From NCBI RefSeq assembly GCF_026410195.1, contig NZ_JAPMLM010000068.1, positions 625,001 to 689,000 of the forward strand: DNA of 64,000 nucleotides, given 5' to 3'. This document shows positions 10,084-18,609 of this stretch, piece by piece. The DNA comes from Xanthomarina sp. F2636L. GTDB lineage: Bacteria > Bacteroidota > Bacteroidia > Flavobacteriales > Flavobacteriaceae. Position numbers and translations under genes: made by a program. Each line of letters begins with the position of its first letter. The stretch's first letter is position 1. The notes under the pieces are model-generated. The model was given only the letters and a program-made list of their open reading frames with translations, did not search any database and was not told the DNA's origin.

Positions 10084-10692
10084 ATGGCTTTCGAATTACC
10101 GAAATTAAAATATGTTTATGATGCTTTAGAGCCTCATATAGATGCACGCACAATGGAAATACACCATACAAAGCACCACCAAGGTTACACAAATAACTTA
10201 AATAATGCTATTGAAGGTACAGATTTAGCTGGAAAAACAATAGAAAACATCCTTATTAACCTAGATATGAATAATAAAGCTGTTAGAAATAATGGTGGAG
10301 GTTTTTACAACCACTCGTTATTCTGGGAGGTTATGAATCCTGAAGGAAAAGGATATTTATCTGGAGGTTTAAAAGATGCTATTATTGAAGCTTATGGATC
10401 TGTTGATGCATTTAAAGATGCTTTTAGTAAAGCTGCTGCTACACAATTTGGATCTGGTTGGGCTTGGTTATGTGTTCATAAAGGTGGAAAGGTAGAAGTT
10501 TGTTCTTCACCAAACCAAGATAACCCATTAATGCCAGGAGTTGGTTGTGGTGGTACACCAATTTTAGGATTGGATGTTTGGGAACATGCATATTATTTAA
10601 ACTACCAAAACAGAAGACCAGATTATATTAATGCATTTTTTAATGTTATTAACTGGAATGAAGTTGAAAGACGTTATGCTGAAGCTAAATAA
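10084..10692 (+). CDS. sodA: superoxide dismutase, Mn-type
   Basis: 202 residues from ATG 10084. The frame is open further upstream, but that part overlaps the -7 box, and [20 protein letters not shown] is the standard SOD N-terminus. Metal ligands are His27 (MEIHHTKHH), His77 (YNHSLFW), Asp164 and His168 (LDVWEHAY). The outer-sphere glutamine is in the NQD motif (Gln145), and glycine fills the position used by Gln in Fe-SODs (GGGFYNHS), which points to manganese or mixed metal use. No signal peptide; a cytoplasmic enzyme that dismutates superoxide. Confidence 0.93.
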   Translation: MAFELPKLKYVYDALEPHIDARTMEIHHTKHHQGYTNNLNNAIEGTDLAGKTIENILINLDMNNKAVRNNGGGFYNHSLFWEVMNPEGKGYLSGGLKDAIIEAYGSVDAFKDAFSKAAATQFGSGWAWLCVHKGGKVEVCSSPNQDNPLMPGVGCGGTPILGLDVWEHAYYLNYQNRRPDYINAFFNVINWNEVERRYAEAK

Positions 10693-10716
10693 GTAAAACG
10701 CATTTATATTATAATG

Positions 10717-10747
10717 AAAAGCAAACCCAATGGGTTTGCTTTTTTTT
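10717..10747 (+). terminator. Rho-independent terminator of sodA
   Basis: AGCAAACCCA/TGGGTTTGCT hairpin followed by eight T residues, 25 bp after the SOD stop. Confidence 0.88.
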
Positions 10748-10872
10748 ATGACAAAATAAAAATAAACTTGTTTTTTGAACTTAAATGTGAGTTTTGATCA
10801 TAATTAAAATGCATAAAAATTCCATCTTCATAGGAATAAAAAGAGATGTAAATTCACTCAGGTATAAAAATG

Positions 10873-10944
10873 AAAAAAGGCGAACGAGAGTTCACCTTTT
10901 TTGCCCCAAATCTACCATAAACTTAACCTACTTATGTTATGGTA
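10873..10944 (-). ncRNA. small structured RNA candidate, copy 1
   Basis: About 72 bp that recurs almost unchanged 240 bp further on. Read on the minus strand it starts TACCATAACATAAG just after a TATATTTG -7 box, can form a first stem TACCATAA/TTATGGTA, contains a conserved single-stranded GATTTGGGGC, and ends in a GGTGAAC-loop-GTTCGCC hairpin followed by T residues. One pair of that last hairpin is G-U on the minus strand but A-C on the plus strand, which favors minus-strand transcription. No protein-coding frame is credible. I do not recognise the RNA family; it should be compared with Bacteroidota Rfam motifs such as Flavo-1. Confidence 0.6.
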
Positions 10945-10948
10945 AGGC

Positions 10949-10956
10949 CAAATATA
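10949..10956 (-). promoter_or_regulatory. -7 box for small RNA copy 1
   Basis: TATATTTG on the minus strand, an exact TAnnTTTG match, ends four bases before the first conserved base of the repeat. Transcription would start at the very first base of the conserved unit (about 10944). Confidence 0.6.
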
Positions 10957-11114
10957 TAATGCTAAGTACTCTAAAAAAAAATAAATAGATAAACTGCTTA
11001 TAAATTAGGCTAAAAGAGTAAATACGGTCTTTTTAAGGCTAAATATTACATTTTTGAAAAATTTTTATGATGTTTTTTTGTTTTGGATCTAAATGATTTG
11101 CAAACTAAGAAAAT

Positions 11115-11188
11115 AAAAAAAGGCGAACGAAAGTTCACCTTTTTTTGCCCCAAATCTACCATGAACTTAACCTACTTATGTTATGGTA
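11115..11188 (-). ncRNA. small structured RNA candidate, copy 2
   Basis: Second tandem copy of the element at 10873-10944. It is nearly identical: the loop of the end hairpin differs (TTTC instead of TCTC on the minus strand), the T runs are one base longer, and one base of the first stem differs. The terminator-like hairpin GGTGAAC/GTTCGCC and the conserved GATTTGGGGC are unchanged. The rest of the 553-bp gap between sodA and purF (10748-11300) is very AT-rich and shows no gene. Confidence 0.6.
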
Positions 11189-11191
11189 CGT

Positions 11192-11199
11192 CTAATGTA
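11192..11199 (-). promoter_or_regulatory. probable -7 box for small RNA copy 2
   Basis: TACATTAG on the minus strand is one base off TAnnTTTG and lies three bases before the conserved unit, nearly the same place as the perfect box of copy 1. Presence of a box at both copies supports the minus strand as the transcribed strand. Confidence 0.4.
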
Positions 11200-11300
11200 G
11201 TTTTATTTTATTTAAGAATTTTAATATTTTAGATGAACTACAAATTTTTCGGGTAAAAGACATTTTTTATTAGACAAACAGTTAAAAATTAATGTTTTAA

Positions 11301-13199
11301 CTAATAAGCACGTTCTTTATTTCCTTCGAAAAAATTAATAAATGCTCTATTTACAACACGATTTCCTCCAGATGTTGGGTAATTTCCTGTAAAATACCAA
11401 TCTCCTAAGTTTTTAGGACAGGCTTTATGTAAATTTTCCACAGGCTGAAAAATGGCTACCACTTCAGCTTTAACAGAATCGTCTGAAATTAATTCTGCTA
11501 TTTTATTTGATATGGCTTCATCTGAAAATTCAGAATACAAATCTTTTACAAAGTTTGTTACATCCTTATCTTCTAATTCTACTTGTGCTTTACATTTTTC
11601 GTAAACTTCTTGTACTAAATGATATTTGTTATTTTCTTCCAACAATTCTAACATGGCTCTAAAAGCTATTAAATCTTCTAATCTAGCCATATCTATTCCG
11701 TAGCAATCTGGATAACGTATTTGTGGGGCAGAGGAAACCACAACTATTTTTTTAGGATGTAATCGATCCATCATTTTAATAATACTCATTTTAAGAGTCG
11801 TTCCTCTTACAATACTATCGTCAATTATCACTAAGTTGTCTGTTGGTTTAATAACACCATAAGTAACATCGTAAACGTGTGCTACCAAATCGTTTCGGCT
11901 ACTATCTTCAGTAATAAAAGTTCTTAGCTTAACATCTTTAATAGCTATTTTTTCAATACGTGGACGTTCAGATAAAATTTGAGTCACCCTTTCAGCAGAA
12001 AGTTTTCCGTTTCCATCTAAAATAGCTTGTGTCTTTTTCTTATTAAGATAATCTTCAACAGTTTCAATCATTCCAAAGAAAGAGGTCTCAGCTGTATTAG
12101 GAATATAAGAAAATACAGAATTTTTAGTGTCATTATCAATAGCTTCTAAAACTTTAGGCATTAATAACTTTCCTAAAGTTTTACGTTCTTGATAAATTTC
12201 AGCATCACTTCCTCTAGAAAAATAAATTCGCTCAAAAGAACAAGCTTTTCGTTCTAATGGTTCAATAATTTTCTTAATTGAAACATCGCCAGATTTTTTA
12301 GTAATAATGGCATGTCCTGGTTCTAATTCCATAACGTCTTCAAAAGCCACATTAAAGACTGTTTGAATTACTGGACGCTCTGAAGCTACGACTACAACCT
12401 CATCGTCTTTATAATAATATACGGGTCTAATTCCAGCTGGATCACGTAAAACAAAAGAATCTCCATGACCTAAAAGTCCAGCCATAGCATAACCTCCATC
12501 CCAGTTTTTTGAAGAGCGTTTCAATATTTTTGCTACATTAAGACGTTCGGCAATTAATGGACTACATTCATTTTTATTATAGCCTTCATTTTTAAGTTGT
12601 TTGTATTTTTTGGCTACAGCATCGTCTAAAAAATGACCAATCTTTTCCATAATAGTAACCGTGTCTGCCATTTCTTTTGGATGTTGACCAATTCTAACCA
12701 ACTCATCAAACAACTCATTAACATTGGTCATATTAAAGTTCCCGGCAAGAATTAAATTTCTGTGCATCCAATTATTCTGTCTTAAAAATGGATGAACATT
12801 TTCTACACTATTTTTACCAAAAGTACCATATCTAACATGGCCAAGAAGTACCTCGCCTATGTATGGTAACTCTTTCTTTTGTTTAGCAACATCATCCTTA
12901 TATTCTGGGTGTTCTTGCATTTCTTTATTGATCCTATCGTTTATCTGTGCAAAAATATCCTGAATAGGCTGTTGTGCTATAGAACGCACACGACTTATAT
13001 ATCTTTCACCCGGTTTGGTATCTAACTTTATACTTGCAAACCCTGCACCATCTTGACCACGATTGTGCTGTTTCTCCATCATGAGATACATTTTATTTAC
13101 GCCATAAAAAGCAGTTCCGTATTTTTTATGATAAAACTCTAAAGGTTTTAAAAGCCTTATGTGTGCAATTCCACATTCATGTTTTAAAGCGTCACTCAT
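11301..13199 (-). CDS. purF: amidophosphoribosyltransferase
   Basis: 632 residues. The N-terminal Ntn-type glutamine amidotransferase domain has its nucleophile in ECGIAHI (Cys9), preceded by an eight-residue leader that would be removed by self-processing. HNRGQDGAG and GHVRYGTFG are conserved glutaminase loops. A C-terminal phosphoribosyltransferase domain holds the PRPP motif VIIDDSIVRGTT (about 457-468). It makes phosphoribosylamine, the first step of purine synthesis. At 632 residues it is longer than E. coli PurF (about 505), as in other Bacteroidota. purN lies upstream in the same direction. Confidence 0.9.
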   Translation of the reverse strand: MSDALKHECGIAHIRLLKPLEFYHKKYGTAFYGVNKMYLMMEKQHNRGQDGAGFASIKLDTKPGERYISRVRSIAQQPIQDIFAQINDRINKEMQEHPEYKDDVAKQKKELPYIGEVLLGHVRYGTFGKNSVENVHPFLRQNNWMHRNLILAGNFNMTNVNELFDELVRIGQHPKEMADTVTIMEKIGHFLDDAVAKKYKQLKNEGYNKNECSPLIAERLNVAKILKRSSKNWDGGYAMAGLLGHGDSFVLRDPAGIRPVYYYKDDEVVVVASERPVIQTVFNVAFEDVMELEPGHAIITKKSGDVSIKKIIEPLERKACSFERIYFSRGSDAEIYQERKTLGKLLMPKVLEAIDNDTKNSVFSYIPNTAETSFFGMIETVEDYLNKKKTQAILDGNGKLSAERVTQILSERPRIEKIAIKDVKLRTFITEDSSRNDLVAHVYDVTYGVIKPTDNLVIIDDSIVRGTTLKMSIIKMMDRLHPKKIVVVSSAPQIRYPDCYGIDMARLEDLIAFRAMLELLEENNKYHLVQEVYEKCKAQVELEDKDVTNFVKDLYSEFSDEAISNKIAELISDDSVKAEVVAIFQPVENLHKACPKNLGDWYFTGNYPTSGGNRVVNRAFINFFEGNKERAY

Positions 13200-13228
13200 G
13201 GTAAAATATGTTGTTGTTTGTTTCTAAT

Positions 13229-13258
13229 CAAAAAACGCGCTCAATTTGGAGCGCGTTT
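13229..13258 (-). terminator. Rho-independent terminator of the PfkB gene
   Basis: AAACGCGCTC/GAGCGCGTTT hairpin, followed on the minus strand by six T residues, directly after the PfkB stop codon and before purF. Confidence 0.85.
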
Positions 13259-13260
13259 GT

Positions 13261-14187
13261 TTATGTTAATTCTATATCGAATTGGGTTAAGTTTTTAAAT
13301 TCTTGTAAACGTTGATGCACATCCTTACTTTTTAGATTGATCATGCGTTCGGTTCCAAATTTTTCCACACAGAAGGATGCCAGTGTAGATCCATATATAA
13401 CAGCATTTTTCATGTTTTCAAAAGATACATCTTCTGTTTTTGCTAAATATCCCGCAAATCCTCCAGCAAAAGTATCTCCTGCTCCTGTTGGATCAAACAC
13501 TTCTTCTAATGGTAAAGCTGGTGCATAAAATACATTATCATTATAAAACAATAAAGCGCCATGTTCCCCTTTTTTTATCACCACATATTTTGGTCCCATT
13601 TCGTGGATCCTTTGAGCCGCAACAACTAAAGAATATTCTCCGGTTAGTTGTCTAGCTTCTTCATCATTAATGGTAATAACATCAATACGTTTTATAACTT
13701 TAAGCAAATCCTCTAAAGCACAATCCATCCAAAAATTCATAGTGTCTAGAATGACTAGTTTGGGTTTGCTTTCCATTTGGTCAAGCACACTCATTTGAAC
13801 CATAGGGTGTAAGTTACCTAACATTACCACTTCTGCATCTCTATATTCACTTGGTACAACTGGATTAAAATTTTCAAGAACATTAAGCTCTGTAATTAAA
13901 GTATCACGGGAATTCATATCGTTATGATATTTTCCACTCCAGAAAAACGTTTTTCCTTCTTTTACTATTTCAACACCAGAGATATCGATGTTTCTATCCG
14001 CTAAGAGGTCTAAATATTCTTGAGGAAAATCCCCACCAACAATAGATACCACAGAGGCATCTACGTTAAATTGTGAAGCTGCTAGTCCAATAAAGGTTGC
14101 TGCTCCACCAAGGATTTTATCGGTTTTTCCAAAAGGGGTTTCAATAGCATCAAAAGCTACGGTTCCTACTATTACTAATTTGCTCAT
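13261..14187 (-). CDS. PfkB family carbohydrate kinase
   Basis: 308 residues with a ribokinase/PfkB fold: an N-terminal GGAATFIGLAASQF glycine-rich lid (about 27-40) and the PfkB signature DPTGAGDTFAGGFAGYL starting at Asp232, with the catalytic base at Asp238. It phosphorylates a sugar or nucleoside hydroxyl with ATP. Substrate is not clear; ribokinase-, adenosine kinase- or ADP-dependent types are all possible, and its place beside purF, RNase HI and purN suggests but does not show a nucleoside link. It ends in its own terminator. Confidence 0.85.
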   Translation of the reverse strand: MSKLVIVGTVAFDAIETPFGKTDKILGGAATFIGLAASQFNVDASVVSIVGGDFPQEYLDLLADRNIDISGVEIVKEGKTFFWSGKYHNDMNSRDTLITELNVLENFNPVVPSEYRDAEVVMLGNLHPMVQMSVLDQMESKPKLVILDTMNFWMDCALEDLLKVIKRIDVITINDEEARQLTGEYSLVVAAQRIHEMGPKYVVIKKGEHGALLFYNDNVFYAPALPLEEVFDPTGAGDTFAGGFAGYLAKTEDVSFENMKNAVIYGSTLASFCVEKFGTERMINLKSKDVHQRLQEFKNLTQFDIELT

Positions 14188-14262
14188 GTTGAGGTTTGAA
14201 AATTTGGTGCAAATATAAGGTATTTAGCTACGAATTTGCGAAAGTTTTTTTTAAATAAATAA

Positions 14263-14904
14263 TCATTTTCTTCCAAAATCTGCAGGAATCTCTCCCCAAG
14301 CTTTGGTTTCCCATTTTACAATAGTTGTATTATATGTATTCAAATTAAGCCAGCTTATGGCTCTTTCAACCAATTCAAATAAGGCTTTGTTTTTTTCGTT
14401 GCGTTCTAGTTTTGTGTTACAGGTTTTCTTTTTAACCCAACTCATAGCTGTTTTAGAGTCTGTATAAATAATCCGGTCGCTTTGATGCTTTTTTAAATAA
14501 CTTAACCCATGAACTAAAGCTAAAAATTCTCCAATATTATTGGTGCCTTCTTGAAAAGGTCCTTGGATAAAAAGCTGTTTTTTACTTTTGGTATCTACTC
14601 CTCGATATTCCATAACACCTGGATTTCCAGAAGAAGCTGCATCAACAGAAATAGAATGGTAGTTTGGTTGTCCTATTTTTTTTAGTTGTTCTTGAGATAA
14701 ACCAGACATGAATTTTTTTGAGTTACCAATATAGTCTCTATAATTACCGTTTAGGGCTTTTTTAGCAGCATCAAAAGTCTCAAAAGACTTGTACTGAGCA
14801 CCTTCAAAATTTTTTATTTGAGCTTTGCAATCGTCCCAAGATTCGAAGATTCCTGTATGATGCCCTTTCCAAACGGTATAATATTTTTTCTTTTTCTTCG
14901 ACAT
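14263..14904 (-). CDS. rnhA: ribonuclease HI with N-terminal viroplasmin/hybrid-binding domain
   Basis: 213 residues. The first 50 form a viroplasmin-like RNA:DNA hybrid-binding domain (KKYYTVWKGHHTGIF...SWDDCKAQI...FEGAQYKSF). The RNase H domain has the four acidic catalytic residues at Asp88 (SVDAASSGNPG), Glu126 (NIGEFLAL), Asp149 (YTDSKTA) and Asp209 (PADFGRK). It cuts RNA in RNA:DNA hybrids (R-loops, primers). Its start is 28 bp from the purN stop, so the two may be one transcript. Confidence 0.9.
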   Translation of the reverse strand: MSKKKKKYYTVWKGHHTGIFESWDDCKAQIKNFEGAQYKSFETFDAAKKALNGNYRDYIGNSKKFMSGLSQEQLKKIGQPNYHSISVDAASSGNPGVMEYRGVDTKSKKQLFIQGPFQEGTNNIGEFLALVHGLSYLKKHQSDRIIYTDSKTAMSWVKKKTCNTKLERNEKNKALFELVERAISWLNLNTYNTTIVKWETKAWGEIPADFGRK

Positions 14905-14932
14905 ATTTGTCCTTCTTACAATAGAGAAAATC

Positions 14933-15496
14933 TTATTTCAAAATTTCTTCAACCACTTTTGGAAAGTGATTCATTTCCAATTCATGGATTTTAGCAGCAA
15001 CATCTTCGGCAGAATCAGAAGGCAAAACCTTACAGGTAGCCTGAAAAACTATGGCGCCTTCATCGTAATTTTCATTTACATAATGAATGGTAATGCCTGT
15101 TTCAATTTCTTTGTTGGCAACAATAGCTTCATGCACATGAGTTCCATACATCCCTTTACCACCATATTTAGGTAAAAGAGCTGGATGAATATTAATTACT
15201 TTATTCGGAAATTCTTTCAAAATAGCTTCTGGGAATTTCCACAGAAAGCCTGCCAATACTATTAAATCTGGCTTATTGGCTTTTAAAAGATTTAACACAT
15301 CGTCTGTTTCTGTAAAAGCTATCTTATTAAAAGACAACGCGCTTACTTTTAGATTTTTAGCGCGATCTAAAACTTTGGCATGAGGATTGTTAGTCAATAC
15401 CTGAATAACAGAAGCATGGTTTCTGTTTTTAAAATAAGTGATTAAGTTTTCAGCATTCGTTCCACTTCCGGAAGCAAAAATTACAATACGTTTCAT
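14933..15496 (-). CDS. purN: phosphoribosylglycinamide formyltransferase
   Basis: 187 residues, folate-dependent GAR transformylase. GSGTNAENLI (10-19) binds the GAR phosphate; catalytic residues are Asn102 and His104 in NIHPALLPKYGGKGMYG and Asp145 in ENYDEGAIV, matching the E. coli Asn106/His108/Asp144 triad. It transfers a formyl group from 10-formyl-tetrahydrofolate in purine synthesis. It starts back-to-back with acpP, leaving a 284-bp AT-rich gap with the promoters of both. Confidence 0.93.
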   Translation of the reverse strand: MKRIVIFASGSGTNAENLITYFKNRNHASVIQVLTNNPHAKVLDRAKNLKVSALSFNKIAFTETDDVLNLLKANKPDLIVLAGFLWKFPEAILKEFPNKVINIHPALLPKYGGKGMYGTHVHEAIVANKEIETGITIHYVNENYDEGAIVFQATCKVLPSDSAEDVAAKIHELEMNHFPKVVEEILK

Positions 15497-15741
15497 CTAT
15501 TTAAATTAATTAATCCATATATAATGTAATAATGGATTGGTGAAAATAGTGTTCAAATTTAAGAGAATGTTTGCTAATATTGATGATACTTGTTTTAATT
15601 ACAAATTAAATTGTTTCGTTATTTGAACAAAAAAAGATTAAATACTAACAATTAGCAGGTAAAATTAAAATACTTCAGGGTTATTTAGTAAATTACACAC
15701 ACATTTTTATACTAAAGGTGTGTTTTAAAAATAAAGTTTTT

Positions 15742-15749
15742 TATTTTTG
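15742..15749 (+). promoter_or_regulatory. -7 box of the acpP-fabF-rnc promoter
   Basis: TATTTTTG, an exact TAnnTTTG match, 31 bp before the acpP ATG. A clear -33 TTTG is not seen. Confidence 0.6.
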
Positions 15750-15780
15750 CCAACTAATTAAAACTTAAAATTAAAAGATT

Positions 15781-16014
15781 ATGTCAGACATTGCATCAAG
15801 AGTAAAAGCGATTATCGTAGACAAATTAGGTGTTGATGAAAACGAAGTTGTAACTGAAGCTAGCTTCACAAACGATTTAGGAGCAGATTCATTAGACACT
15901 GTAGAATTAATAATGGAATTCGAAAAAGAATTTGATATCCAAATCCCAGACGATCAAGCTGAAAACATTGCAACAGTTGGTCAAGCTATTTCTTATATAG
16001 AAGCAGCTAAATAA
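15781..16014 (+). CDS. acpP: acyl carrier protein
   Basis: 77 residues, strongly acidic, usual ACP length. Ser37 in [11 protein letters not shown] is the site for the 4'-phosphopantetheine arm. It carries acyl chains during fatty acid synthesis in the cytoplasm. fabF follows after 13 bp, the common bacterial acpP-fabF-rnc order. Confidence 0.97.
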   Translation: MSDIASRVKAIIVDKLGVDENEVVTEASFTNDLGADSLDTVELIMEFEKEFDIQIPDDQAENIATVGQAISYIEAAK

Positions 16015-16027
16015 TTCACAAAGACTT

Positions 16028-17278
16028 ATGGAATTAAGGCGAGTTGTAATTACTGGTTTAGGAGCACTAACACCAATAGGCAATACCATTGAAGAATACT
16101 GGGAAGCGCTTATAAGTGGAAAAAGTGGTGCTGCGCCTATAACATATTTTGACACTGAAAAGTTCAAGACTAAATTCGCTTGTGAATTAAAAAACTTTAA
16201 CGCAACCGATTTTCTTGATAGGAAAGAAGCACGTAAAATGGATCGATTTACACAGTATGCTATGGTGGCTTCAGATGAAGCCATTGCAGACTCTAAATTA
16301 GATTTAGATGCTATCAATAAATTAAGAGTAGGTGTTATTTGGGGAGCAGGAATTGGTGGCTTAGAAACGTTTCAGGATGAAGTTTTAAACTTCGCAGGAG
16401 GAGACGGAACACCAAGATTTAATCCATTCTTTATCCCTAAAATGATTGCAGATATAGCTCCAGGAAACATTTCCATTAAACATGGTTTTATGGGTCCTAA
16501 CTATACTACTGTATCTGCTTGCGCTTCATCAGCAAATGCTATGATTGATGCTTTAAACTATATACGTTTAGGGCATTGTGATGTGGTAGTAACCGGAGGA
16601 AGCGAAGCAGCTGTAACTATTGCCGGAATGGGTGGATTTAATGCCATGCACGCCTTATCAACAAGAAACGAAAGTCCAGAAACAGCCTCAAGACCTTTTG
16701 ACGCAACCAGAGATGGTTTTGTATTAGGTGAAGGCGCTGGAGCTATTATTCTTGAAGATTATGAGCACGCAAAAGCAAGAGGCGCAAAAATATATGCTGA
16801 AGTTCTTGGGGGAGGTTTATCTTCCGACGCTTATCATATGACTGCACCACATCCAGAAGGAATAGGTGTGATTGCTGTAATGAAAAATTGTTTAGAAAAT
16901 GCTGGAGTAAAACCTGAAGAAGTTGATCATATCAACACACATGGTACCTCAACACCTCTAGGAGATGTTGCAGAATTAAAAGCCATTTCTGAAGTGTTTG
17001 GAGACCATGCAAAAAACATTAATATCAACTCAACAAAATCTATGACTGGACATTTGTTAGGAGCTGCTGGAGCCATTGAATCAATAGCTGCCATTTTAGC
17101 GATGGAACATGGAATTGTTCCTCCTACAATTAACCATGAGTTTGTTGATGAAAATATTGATCCTAAACTTAATTTAACATTAAACAAAGCACAAAAAAGA
17201 AACGTTAAAGTAGCTATGAGTAATACCTTTGGCTTTGGAGGTCATAATGCATGTGTATTATTCAAAAAACTAGATTAG
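16028..17278 (+). CDS. fabF: beta-ketoacyl-ACP synthase II
   Basis: 416 residues. Catalytic triad Cys165 (VSACASSAN), His305 (NTHGTSTP) and His342 (GHLLGAAGA); GFGGHNA near the C-terminus is a conserved loop. It condenses malonyl-ACP with acyl-ACP in chain elongation. It sits between acpP and rnc with 8 bp to rnc, one transcript. Confidence 0.96.
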   Translation: MELRRVVITGLGALTPIGNTIEEYWEALISGKSGAAPITYFDTEKFKTKFACELKNFNATDFLDRKEARKMDRFTQYAMVASDEAIADSKLDLDAINKLRVGVIWGAGIGGLETFQDEVLNFAGGDGTPRFNPFFIPKMIADIAPGNISIKHGFMGPNYTTVSACASSANAMIDALNYIRLGHCDVVVTGGSEAAVTIAGMGGFNAMHALSTRNESPETASRPFDATRDGFVLGEGAGAIILEDYEHAKARGAKIYAEVLGGGLSSDAYHMTAPHPEGIGVIAVMKNCLENAGVKPEEVDHINTHGTSTPLGDVAELKAISEVFGDHAKNININSTKSMTGHLLGAAGAIESIAAILAMEHGIVPPTINHEFVDENIDPKLNLTLNKAQKRNVKVAMSNTFGFGGHNACVLFKKLD

Positions 17279-17286
17279 ACTAACGA

Positions 17287-18027
17287 ATGAAACACATTCG
17301 AAACATATTAAATTCCCGTTCTAAAAATGACGGGAATTTTTTTGTGTTTATTCACAAAACTCTTGGCTTTAAGCCTAAATCTTTAAACTTCTATAAGACG
17401 GCCTTTACGCATCGTTCTATGAATATTAAAGACACCCAAGGCAATACCATTAACTACGAACGTTTAGAGTTTTTAGGAGATGCTATGCTTGGAGCCGTTA
17501 TCGCTTCACATTTATACATTGAAGTTCCAAGTGGAGACGAAGGTTATTTAACAAAAATGCGCTCTAAAATTGTTAGTAGAGAACATTTAAATGAACTAGG
17601 CAAAGACCTGAATTTAATTAGTCTTGTTGAAAGTAAAATTCCAAAAGGACAGTTTGGAGATAATATTCATGGCAATTTATTTGAAGCACTTGTAGGAGCT
17701 ATTTTCCTTGATAAAGGCTATAAATACTGTGAAAAATTCATCTATAAAACAGTTATTATTCCTTATGTAGATATTGAAACGCTGGAAGGTAAAGTAATAA
17801 GCTACAAAAGCTTACTTATTGAATGGTGTCAAAAAGAAAAGAAAACTTTCGATTATCATGTATATGAAGATTCAGGTAACGACGATGTAAGACACTTTTC
17901 AGTAAAACTATCAATAAACGAGAAAGTAGTTGCAAAAGCAAGAGCTACTTCAAAAAAGAAAGCTGAAGAAAAAGCATCGAAACGCGCCTATTTTGTTTTT
18001 CAAAAACAAATATCCAAAGATTTCTAA
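17287..18027 (+). CDS. rnc: ribonuclease III
   Basis: 246 residues. RNase III signature ERLEFLGDAML (58-68) with catalytic acids Glu61 and Asp65, and the second acidic pair around Asp125 and Glu133 (GNLFEALVGAIFLDKG). A double-stranded RNA-binding domain follows (about 168-238), with a basic ATSKKKAEEKASKRA helix. It cuts double-stranded RNA in rRNA and mRNA maturation. Third gene of the acpP operon. Confidence 0.95.
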   Translation: MKHIRNILNSRSKNDGNFFVFIHKTLGFKPKSLNFYKTAFTHRSMNIKDTQGNTINYERLEFLGDAMLGAVIASHLYIEVPSGDEGYLTKMRSKIVSREHLNELGKDLNLISLVESKIPKGQFGDNIHGNLFEALVGAIFLDKGYKYCEKFIYKTVIIPYVDIETLEGKVISYKSLLIEWCQKEKKTFDYHVYEDSGNDDVRHFSVKLSINEKVVAKARATSKKKAEEKASKRAYFVFQKQISKDF

Positions 18028-18123
18028 AATCCTTATTATATCTAGATTTAATAGTGTTAAGATTAATCAAAACTTAACTTTACTAAACAGGATATATCTT
18101 ATATTTACATGATAATATTTATC

Positions 18124-18609
18124 ATGGCAATAAAAAAACTTAGCTTAGACGATTTTTTTGATGAAGCAGATTTTACGCTCATTGGAATTCATACATCCAT
18201 AGAAGATTATAGACTTGCCTATTTTTTAAACTCAAAATTGAACATCAATCTTAAACGAAAAAAATTAGATCTAGATTTTAAAAACAATGCCAATTACTCC
18301 ATTTACGAATGGGAAGATCACAAACAATTAGTCGTTTGGAATTTAGTATCAAACACCTGCAAGGTAGAAACAACAAACCCAATACTAGATAACGACTTAT
18401 TTACAGGTTCTGGAAAAATTATTGAAACCAATTATTTGCTACCAGAATTGAAAAAAATTAATTTTTTATTAAAAATTAACGACGAACTATTACCCACTAA
18501 TAAGAGCCTTAAAATAATAAACAAAATTCAAGAAATTCCACATATTATTACGGCCTATCAAATAGAAGTAGAACAACTTAAATCAAAAAACAATTTAATA
18601 TTTAATTAA
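18124..18609 (+). CDS. IPExxxVDY family protein (unknown function)
   Basis: 161 residues from ATG 18124. An in-frame ATG at 18109 is less likely because it lies within two bases of a TATATTTA -7-like box (18100-18107). The sequence (LSLDDFFDEADFTLIGIH...EDYRLAYFLN and a C-terminal IEVEQLKSKNNLIF) matches the small Bacteroidota family often named IPExxxVDY, which is regularly found between rnc and pyk, as here. No catalytic motif or signal peptide can be seen. The stop shares its last base with the pyk start, so translation is probably coupled. Confidence 0.75.
   Translation: MAIKKLSLDDFFDEADFTLIGIHTSIEDYRLAYFLNSKLNINLKRKKLDLDFKNNANYSIYEWEDHKQLVVWNLVSNTCKVETTNPILDNDLFTGSGKIIETNYLLPELKKINFLLKINDELLPTNKSLKIINKIQEIPHIITAYQIEVEQLKSKNNLIFN

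Noticed and set aside
10794-10988. 64-codon open frame on the plus strand in the sodA-purF gap
   Set aside because: It crosses the first small RNA unit and its hairpins, its translation is unlike a protein, and the second copy of the repeat does not keep the frame.
10873-11199. Possibility that the two repeats are a CRISPR array or an insertion-sequence pair
   Set aside because: Only two copies, no regular spacers, no terminal inverted repeats or target duplications and no transposase; promoter-plus-terminator structure fits small RNA genes better.
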